NCBI GenBank assembly: GCA_021809235.1
Contig: JAKBAG010000131.1
Coordinates: 1-8,478, forward strand
Length of the DNA stretch: 8,478 nt
Direction: 5' to 3'
From: Acidobacteriota bacterium
Lineage (GTDB): Bacteria > Acidobacteriota > Terriglobia > Terriglobales > Acidobacteriaceae
Shown here piece by piece: positions 1 through 5,300 of the stretch. The notes under the pieces are model-generated. The model made no database searches. It had not been told where the DNA came from and saw nothing but the letters and a program-made list of their open reading frames with translations. How positions within the stretch are numbered: the stretch's first letter is position 1; every line of letters begins with the position of its first letter. Made by a program: the position numbers and the translations under genes.

Positions 1-299
1 ACCCGGATTGGAAACGGATTCCACAGCACTCTGCATACCCCTCAGTATACCAACGAACCGACTTCTGCCCCGCACTCATTCCAACCCGGCCCTGTTTTCC
101 CTTTCAGCACCTCCTGCCGACAGCTACCCCGGTACAGTCCATCCGAACGCACGACTCCACACCAAATCAGCCGACATCCGTACCACGCCACCCCATGATC
201 CATCCATCATGGTCCATCCATACAGAAACACACCGGCTACGCTGCAAAACCAGGCAGCTTTCACACCGCAGAGTTTTTTGTTAGACTCCAAAGAGGGTT
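1..299. other. Gap upstream of tRNA-Glu, no gene seen
   Basis: This C-rich stretch holds no convincing gene. The only long open frame (from a TTG at 8) has a proline- and threonine-rich, unstructured-looking translation and runs into the tRNA, so I do not call it. A small inverted repeat (CCATGAT at 193-199, ATCATGG at 206-212) lies in a run of CCATCC-like repeats. TAGACT at 282-287 sits about 12 bases before the tRNA and could be its -10 element, but no good -35 is visible at the expected distance. Confidence 0.5.
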
Positions 300-374
300 G
301 GCGCTATCGTCTAGGGGTTAGGACGTGAGATTCTCAATCTTAAAACACGGGTTCGATTCCCGTTAGCGCTACCA
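300..374 (+). tRNA. tRNA-Glu (anticodon CUC)
   Basis: The sequence folds into a full cloverleaf. The acceptor stem pairs GGCGCTA (300-306) with TAGCGCT (364-370), with one G-U pair at the end. The D-arm lies at about 309-324. The anticodon stem pairs TGAGA (326-330) with TCTTA (338-342) around the 7-base loop TTCTCAA. The T-arm pairs ACGGG (347-351) with CCCGT (359-363) around TTCGATT. The anticodon is CTC at 333-335, which reads GAG codons and gives glutamate. The discriminator base is A at 371 and the CCA tail (372-374) is encoded. A strong terminator follows 13 bases later, which suggests that the tRNA is transcribed alone or ends its transcript. Confidence 0.96.
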
Positions 375-387
375 GAAATTTGACACG

Positions 388-417
388 AAAGCCCGCTAAA
401 TCAGCGGGCTTTTCTTA
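388..417 (+). terminator. Rho-independent terminator of the tRNA-Glu transcript
   Basis: A perfect 10-bp stem, AAAGCCCGCT (388-397) with AGCGGGCTTT (403-412), closes a 5-base loop (AAATC). The descending arm runs straight into TTTTCTTATT. A GC-rich stem followed by a T-rich tail is the classical intrinsic terminator, and its position just after the tRNA fits. Confidence 0.92.
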
Positions 418-475
418 TTGCTGGTATCTAGGCTGGAGCGTGCCAGCTGCAATTCGCGCAATCCGAGGCACATAA

Positions 476-577
476 ATGGTGCACATGCCAAAGGATTCGA
501 CCCCTGCAGCGCGTACTGAGGAAGCCAATCCGTTGCCGGACACCAGCAAGGCATACTATGCCTTTGCCGATTCCTGA
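476..577 (+). CDS. Candidate 33-aa small ORF, function unknown
   Basis: The frame begins ATG-GTG-CAC-ATG and ends at TGA 575-577. GAGG (465-468) lies 7 bases before the ATG, a good Shine-Dalgarno spacing. The peptide is hydrophilic, starts MVHMPKDSTPAARTEEANP and ends with KAYYAFADS. It has no signal peptide, membrane segment or motif that I recognise. Its last 20 bases overlap the next small ORF in another frame. The case rests only on the ribosome binding site and a non-random-looking composition, so it may well be chance. Confidence 0.2.
   Translation: MVHMPKDSTPAARTEEANPLPDTSKAYYAFADS
548..564. repeat. Perfect 17-bp dyad AAGGCATA-C-TATGCCTT
   Basis: Two 8-base arms are exact inverted copies around a single central C at 556. 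As DNA it looks like a site for a dimeric regulator. As RNA it could fold into a 7-bp stem with a 3-base loop. It covers both the AAGG ribosome-binding-like sequence (548-551) and the ATG (558-560) of the 58-codon small ORF. The dyad is seen directly; any function is inference. Confidence 0.6.
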
Positions 578-734
578 GCGAAGCGGCATTCCACTCGGTC
601 CGTACCCACGGTCGGCTCCCAAGCCACAACCACACCCAACCCTGCTCGTTCTCGCTCATGGCGAAATGAGCGGCCAAGAGTATCCCATCGACCCTGCCGC
701 GCAGCAACCGGATCCTCCCCAAAAGCATTTCTGA
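558..734 (+). CDS. Candidate 58-aa proline-rich small ORF, function unknown
   Basis: The frame runs from ATG 558 to TGA 732-734. AAGG (548-551) lies 6 bases before the start. The peptide is rich in proline and glutamine, with PKPQPHP near residues 21-27, a short hydrophobic stretch TLLVLAHG at about 28-35, and a PDPPQKHF end. No family is recognised. The same frame is open back to 432 without another ATG, so a longer form with a rare start, or a decayed gene end, is also possible. The overlap with the 33-codon ORF would fit translational coupling, but neither ORF is proven coding. Confidence 0.2.
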   Translation: MPLPIPERSGIPLGPYPRSAPKPQPHPTLLVLAHGEMSGQEYPIDPAAQQPDPPQKHF

Positions 735-848
735 TTTTCGATCCTACGATTCCGCTGATTCGTGGAATAGTTACCTTGGGACGCCGAATAGGTGCCCTTC
801 GCCGGTTTTTTCAATTTTGGCAGATGGCGGAAACAGGAAGGAAGTGAC

Positions 849-1454
849 ATGCACATACCCAATCAAACTCCAGCGCAACGAGCTGTCCGCCATTCCCCCA
901 TGGAGCACCCTGCGCACCAGTACCCGCAGGAGACAGCAGCGCTGCAGGAGATAGCCCGAAGTTGCGGCCTTGTCGAATCCATAAAATGGGGCAAACCGTG
1001 CTTTCTGCATACCGACAGGAACATCGTCCTCATCCAGCGCTTCAACGACTATATTGCGCTGCTCTTCTTCCAGGGTGCATTGCTGCAGGACCCAAAGAAG
1101 CTGCTTATGCGCGTTGGCCAGCAGCAGGCGCCCCGCCAGCTTCGCTTCCGATCACTTGCAGAGATCATCCATTACAGCTCAACGATCCGGGCCTTCATCC
1201 TTCAGGCCATTGCCATCGAACAATCCGGAACCAAAGTTCCGCCCAGGCCGGTGTCCGAAGTAGCAATTCCGCAGGAGTTGCAAGCCAGACTCGACGCGGA
1301 ACCAGCCCTGCAGCAAGCATTCTTCCGACTGACACCCGGACGGCAGAAGGGCTATCTCTATCACATCGCGTCAGCAAAGCTGTCGAAGACGCGCTCCTCC
1401 CGAGTGGACGCATGCGTCCCGCGAATTCTGGCCGGGAAGGGCCTCAACGAATAG
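849..1454 (+). CDS. YdeI/DUF1801-type protein, function unknown
   Basis: The product has 201 residues. It matches the YdeI-like family (DUF1801 core followed by the YdeI/OmpD-associated C-terminal segment) from memory of conserved stretches: a helix with QETAALQEIARSCGL (27-41), then ESIKWGKPCF (43-52), the FFQGALLQDPKK block (73-84), LTPGRQKGYLYHIASAKLSKTRSSR (161-185) and the hallmark end RILAGKGLNE (192-201). I see no signal peptide or membrane segment, so it is probably cytosolic. The biochemical role of the family is not established. Some annotations call DUF1801 proteins iron-chaperone-like, which I would not rely on. The start at ATG 849 is chosen because AGGAAGG (835-841) sits 7 bases upstream. 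A GTG at 792 in the same frame would add 19 residues but lacks a ribosome binding site. The gene stands alone, about 430 bases after the tRNA terminator and 176 bases before the CZB gene. Confidence 0.88.
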   Translation: MHIPNQTPAQRAVRHSPMEHPAHQYPQETAALQEIARSCGLVESIKWGKPCFLHTDRNIVLIQRFNDYIALLFFQGALLQDPKKLLMRVGQQQAPRQLRFRSLAEIIHYSSTIRAFILQAIAIEQSGTKVPPRPVSEVAIPQELQARLDAEPALQQAFFRLTPGRQKGYLYHIASAKLSKTRSSRVDACVPRILAGKGLNE

Positions 1455-1539
1455 CCGAAACGTCCCCCTATCTACCTCACGGCATCCCTTACCAATCAGC
1501 AAGGCGAGGCATCCATCCTCGGTTGCGCAAGGCAATAGC

Positions 1540-1567
1540 TTAAAACACAATACATATTTCTAATAAT
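1540..1567 (+). promoter_or_regulatory. AT-rich stretch, possible promoter of the CZB gene
   Basis: The 28 bases from 1540 are strikingly AT-rich against their surroundings. They contain TAATAAT (1561-1567), a plausible -10 element, with CTTAAA near the -35 distance as only a weak match. The position, about 65 bases before the CZB start, suits a promoter with a structured leader. The hexamers are too far from consensus to be sure. Confidence 0.3.
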
Positions 1568-1602
1568 ACCCTCATCTTTGCCATGTCTTTGCCGATGACA
1601 TC

Positions 1603-1626
1603 GATGAGACTTTTCTCATCAGGAGA
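1603..1626 (+). promoter_or_regulatory. Leader hairpin abutting the CZB ribosome binding site
   Basis: GATGAGA (1603-1609) and TCTCATC (1614-1620) form a perfect 7-bp stem with a 4-base loop. The Shine-Dalgarno AGGAGA (1621-1626) begins at the very next base, 4 bases before ATG 1631. A second copy of CTCATC at 1571-1576 could pair with the same GATGAG, so two exclusive folds are possible. Direct repeats of TCTTTGCC (1575-1582 and 1586-1593) lie between them. Structure and spacing are seen; a regulatory role is inferred. Confidence 0.45.
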
Positions 1627-1630
1627 CAAC

Positions 1631-1990
1631 ATGAATCTGCAGGAAGCAATGAAGAAACACGCTGAGTGGCGCATCCGGTTGCGCACCGCAATCATCAAGA
1701 AAGAGAAACTGGACACAGTAGCACTGGCAACAGACAACCGCTGTGAGTTGGGAATATGGCTCCATGGGGATGCAAAACTGAAACATGGTAGCAATCCGAT
1801 ATACACAAACTGCGTCAAGGCCCATGCAGCGTTTCACAAAGCAGTAGCGGAAGTTGCCTCCGCATCCAACAAGGGGCAATATGCCGATGCTGAGAGGATG
1901 ATGGGCGCTGGATCAGCATTTTCCCAGGCATCGAACAGCGTTGGAATGGCACTGATGGCTCTGGATCAAGCAGTACGATCCGCCACATAG
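1631..1990 (+). CDS. Stand-alone CZB (chemoreceptor zinc-binding) domain protein
   Basis: The 119-residue product is essentially one CZB domain, a small helical bundle binding one zinc ion through three His and one Cys. The expected ligands are all present: H10 in KKHAEWR, C38 in RCELGIWLHG, and H65 and H69 in KAHAAFHKA. W13-R14, L40-G41 and W43-L44 match the family pattern. In known proteins CZB is usually the sensory end of cytosolic chemoreceptors (TlpD type) or the N-terminal module of the diguanylate cyclase DgcZ, where zinc, or oxidation of the zinc-bound Cys by hypochlorous acid, is the signal. Here no effector domain is attached, so it would have to act through a partner, or bind or buffer zinc. 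There is no signal peptide, so it is probably cytosolic. AGGAGA 4 bases before ATG 1631 decides the start; an in-frame ATG at 1583 lacks one. It points towards the bcsC gene end to end. Confidence 0.88.
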   Translation: MNLQEAMKKHAEWRIRLRTAIIKKEKLDTVALATDNRCELGIWLHGDAKLKHGSNPIYTNCVKAHAAFHKAVAEVASASNKGQYADAERMMGAGSAFSQASNSVGMALMALDQAVRSAT

Positions 1991-2048
1991 CCGAGGCCAT
2001 TGCCTCGGATAGCCACTTACAGTTGCCTGCAACCCCAGGTTGCAACTG
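1991..2048 (+). terminator. Two inverted repeats after the CZB stop codon, possible terminator
   Basis: CCGAGGC (1991-1997) and GCCTCGG (2002-2008) form a perfect 7-bp stem with a 4-base loop beginning right after the TAG stop. A second hairpin follows: TGCAACC (2028-2034) with GGTTGCA (2038-2044), extendable by CAGT (2020-2023) with ACTG (2045-2048) across a 4-base bulge. Neither is followed by a T-run, so these may stabilise the 3' end or terminate inefficiently rather than act as classical terminators. Confidence 0.4.
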
Positions 2049-2335
2049 AATCCTATTCCCGCTGCATGCCGTTGCTCGGCTCGTGGCGGGTTAGACTTGG
2101 CCAGAACCCGTTAATCCCACAGAATCAAATCCGATATTCGGACTCGGAAGTGGAGGCCAACCGGCTTGATGCTCATCCTATACTGGCGCGCAAATGGCAG
2201 GTCTATCCGTCCATCTTTGGGAAATATTTTCCCTAGCTGAGAACCCGTTTGAGAGATTCCCCGGAGTTGCACTTCAACTAAGGCGACATTCTCCAATTGT
2301 GGAAGTGGAAGAGAATCTGGGCAGTTACAGCTACG
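2049..2335. other. Gap between convergent CZB and bcsC genes, no gene seen
   Basis: No gene is supported here. Open frames at 2000-2236 (+) and 2111-2296 (-, TTG start) lack good ribosome binding sites and recognisable content. Weak inverted repeats occur at 2087-2110 (CGGGTT / AACCCG), 2219-2233 (GGGAAA-TAT-TTTCCC) and 2265-2279 (AGTTG / CAACT). One of them may help end bcsC transcription, but none has a convincing T-run on the minus strand. The 10-mer AGAACCCGTT occurs twice (2103-2112 and 2240-2249). Confidence 0.5.
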
Positions 2336-5300
2336 CTAAGGGACGAGCATGGGGCGCAGTGCGTGCTGATCGTCGTACTGGAACAGGCCGGTGGGTGCGG
2401 TGACAGTGGAGGGCTGCGAACGAAACATGTAATGAATGCTGAAGCCGGCAATCACGGAGGCGTAATTCCTGGAGTTGTTAGCACTGAGAAAGCCTCCGGC
2501 GAACCAGTGATCACTGATCTGATAGGCTGTTTGCCCGACCAGATCGTAGTTTGCACCCACGCTGGTGAGCGCGGGAATAGCCAGATTACCGACCGTAGTG
2601 GTGGCTGTGGTTCCGGTAGCAACCGTGGTGCCTACTTCCAACGCCTTGTCCAGCGGGAACAGCGGCGTGGTGTCGTTGTTGAAGGCCTGAATGCCGACAC
2701 TGCCAAGGATCGAATAGTGCCAGCGGGTGAGATAGTGGCCGGTCCAGGTGAGCGGAATATTAGCCAGAAAGTAGGTCTGTGGACTGAAGTATCCACCCTG
2801 ACCGTAGGTGAAGGCCAGTTCGTTATTGGCATAGCCCATGGCAAAGAAGTTGGCGCCGACGTTAAGGGTGCCGTACTCGGGGTACTCCTTCGCGCGCCAA
2901 TAGGCTCCGAGCGAGCCGTCGAAGCGATGGTTTGTCAATACGTGATGGCCAGTAATGTATTGACCACCAATGCCGACATAGAGGCCAGAGATCTGGTCGC
3001 CGTGTGCGTACTGGAGAGTAGCCTGATTAGCGACAACTCCGCCCCAGATATTGCCCGGGAAAATCTGCGTAATCGAGCCGGGATCGTACATGCCAGCCCA
3101 GGAAATCTGTGAGTCACGGACAGAATCGCGGACCAGATTGAGGGAAAAGGGCCCATTGCGAGGGCGCCAGAAGACGCGGCCCAGCAGGTTGGAGACGGGA
3201 AAGCCGTAGGGTGTCGTTCCAGCGGCAACGGCAAAAGTGGAAAAGGCAAGCTGAGCCTCAGCTCCAATGCCAACAGCATTCTGCTGATTGGGTATGGATG
3301 TATTGGTAGCCAGATCGGTGCCAAGCGGCTCCGGCTGCAGCCCAACTGGGGTTCCACTGAGCGTTCCAAGCTGGACGACGCTGTTGCCGGTGGCCTGGCC
3401 GGAGTCAAGAAAAACTGGCTCCGCGATTGCGGTAAACCTCCCTGCGGTACCGAGGGGCGCGGAGATTTCAAAAGGAGATTCCAGGGCGGAGAGATTGTCA
3501 AATCCGGGCTGACCCGAGCGATAGTCGAGAATTCCGGCACCGCCCAGCCAGCCGCTGTACCCGCCTTCAATCTCGCGCAGTTGATTCTCGGCCTCTTCCC
3601 GCGGGCTGAGTACACGCGGGGCACGGCGGACCTTGACCCAGGAGCCGCGAAGCGGGGGCAGATTGCGATCCTGCAACTGTTGATCGGTGAGTCCGTCGGG
3701 AAGCGGCGCACTTTGGGCCGGTTCCTGCACATCCGGCTGCTGAGCCTGAACCATCGGCTGGACCATCGGTTGTGGCTGCGGCTGCGAAGGGATGGCAGCG
3801 GGGGTGGTCCTGCGCCGATGATGGCGGGGAATGTAGGTCTGGGTGACAGACGGCTGGCTCTGCTGCGGCTGCATTTGCTGCATCTGTTGCTGACGCTGCT
3901 GCTGGCGGGCCGAGTAGGCAGCGGCAGCAGCATCCTGAGCCGAGGGCGTGTACTGGGCGTCGCGATAGCTGAGGGTGGCCGCATCCGGGTTTCCGCTGTT
4001 GGCAGCCAGAGCAGCAGCCTGGTTGCCGCCGCCCGGCAGAAGCATTCCCTGCATCAGCTGGGAATCTGTCTGCTCGGCCAGCATAGCCTGGGTGCTAGCG
4101 GCCAGCACTCCCATGGGCTGCTGGCTGATACGAAGTCCCTGAGTCAGCGATGGATTGCCTGTGGAATCCGTGGGATAGGGAGAATCGCCAAGCGATGCCT
4201 GCGGCTGGGAGATCAGCGGCGAAGTTTCCAACTCGGGTTGATCCGGATTGGGGCTCGGGTTGGAATTCTGGGGAGGAGTTTGCTCCGTGCTCGGAATGGG
4301 CGTCTGATCGGGCGTCTGGCTCGGCTGCTGACCTTGAGCCGGAACCCCTTCGTTCACAATGGTTTGCCCGCCAGCCGGCAGGTGCATCTGTCCGGAATAG
4401 CGCGAGGCCGAGGGCTTTCTGCGACGACGGCGGGATGAGGATGTGCTGCCGATAGCTTGGGTGCCAGCAGCGGGTTCGGCCACAACGTCAGGCTGAGGCG
4501 CACTGCTGCTGCCGGTGGCCGGAGCAGTAAGTGCCGGGGCGACCGACTGGCCGTTGAGCGGAGGTACCCAGGCCGTAACCGACTGCTGCTGGGGGAGAGC
4601 GGACTGTACAGCTTGTCCTGCATTGGTTGGGCTGGAGTAGGTCTGGTCAGCAGCCATCTGCTGTGGCGGATTTACGCTTTCACTCCCAAGTGGGCTGGAT
4701 GCAGCTCCGTTGGGTGCGCTTTGCTCCATACTCTGAGGGACGCTGCCCCCACGCGAGGCGCTGCCGCCGGGCAGCGTGACTGGAGCAGTGCCATCGTAGG
4801 GATCATGTCCGTAGGCTGGCAGCGGAGGCAAAACAACCGTGCTTTGGAAGGACTGATCCTGAGGATTGAGCAACGCGGCTAGCTGGCGCGGAGTGTTTGC
4901 CTTCCATACAGTAGCGCTATCCTCGGGCCGGACCAGTTCGTGCGCCAGTGTGTCGGTGGGCGTTACCGGAGACATGGCCTGCAGCGAGGCACGCCAGTAG
5001 TCTGCTGCGCGAGCCTGATCTCCGCGAGCCTGCTCAAAGCGCGCCGCGGCACCGAGGATGGACGCATCATGGGGATAGAGGCTGAGCGCCTGGCGAAGCC
5101 ACTCTTCTGCCTGGTTGCGATCATTGGCGGCCAGTGCGGCTCCGATAGCTCCCTGATAATCGGCTGCGGTGGCGTTCTGCATGCCCAGACTGCGGAAAAG
5201 CGAAAGCGCCTCGCGGGAGTGACCCGCGGTGACGTAGCCACCGGCCACGGTGCGGAGAACGTCGGGATTGTTGGGGAATGCCTGTGCGGTGGCATCGAGC

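Larger units (their letters stand above)
418..848. other. Gap between tRNA terminator and YdeI-like gene
   Basis: No confident gene lies in these roughly 430 bases. Open frames on the minus strand (for example 396-728) run through the terminator and have Trp/Cys-rich translations typical of shadow frames. The plus strand carries two short overlapping ORFs with plausible ribosome binding sites, listed separately with low confidence, and a perfect dyad at 548-564. A weaker inverted repeat (ATTCC / GGAAT, about 748-767) lies roughly 80 bases before the YdeI-like start and could belong to its control region. I found no clear promoter match. Confidence 0.5.

Noticed and set aside
8..328. 106-codon plus-strand ORF before the tRNA
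   Set aside because: It starts at TTG, runs into the tRNA gene and has a low-information Pro/Thr/Ser-rich translation.
300..374. tRNA-Glu as a genomic-island attachment site
   Set aside because: No second copy of the tRNA 3' end and no integrase gene appear in the window.
396..728. 110-codon minus-strand ORF after the tRNA
   Set aside because: It ends inside the terminator hairpin and its Trp/Cys/Leu/Arg-rich translation looks like non-coding sequence.
962..1543. 193-codon plus-strand frame across the YdeI-like gene
   Set aside because: The YdeI frame has the family motifs and the ribosome binding site; this one is its shifted shadow.
2111..2296. 61-codon minus-strand ORF in the convergent gap
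   Set aside because: It starts at TTG with GGAG lying after rather than before the start, has no recognised content, and is too weak to call.
2935..3984. 349-codon minus-strand frame overlapping bcsC, and similar ones at 4963-5682 and 5752-6579
   Set aside because: Alternative frame of the same strand. The Ser/Pro/Arg-rich translation is typical of a shifted GC-rich gene.
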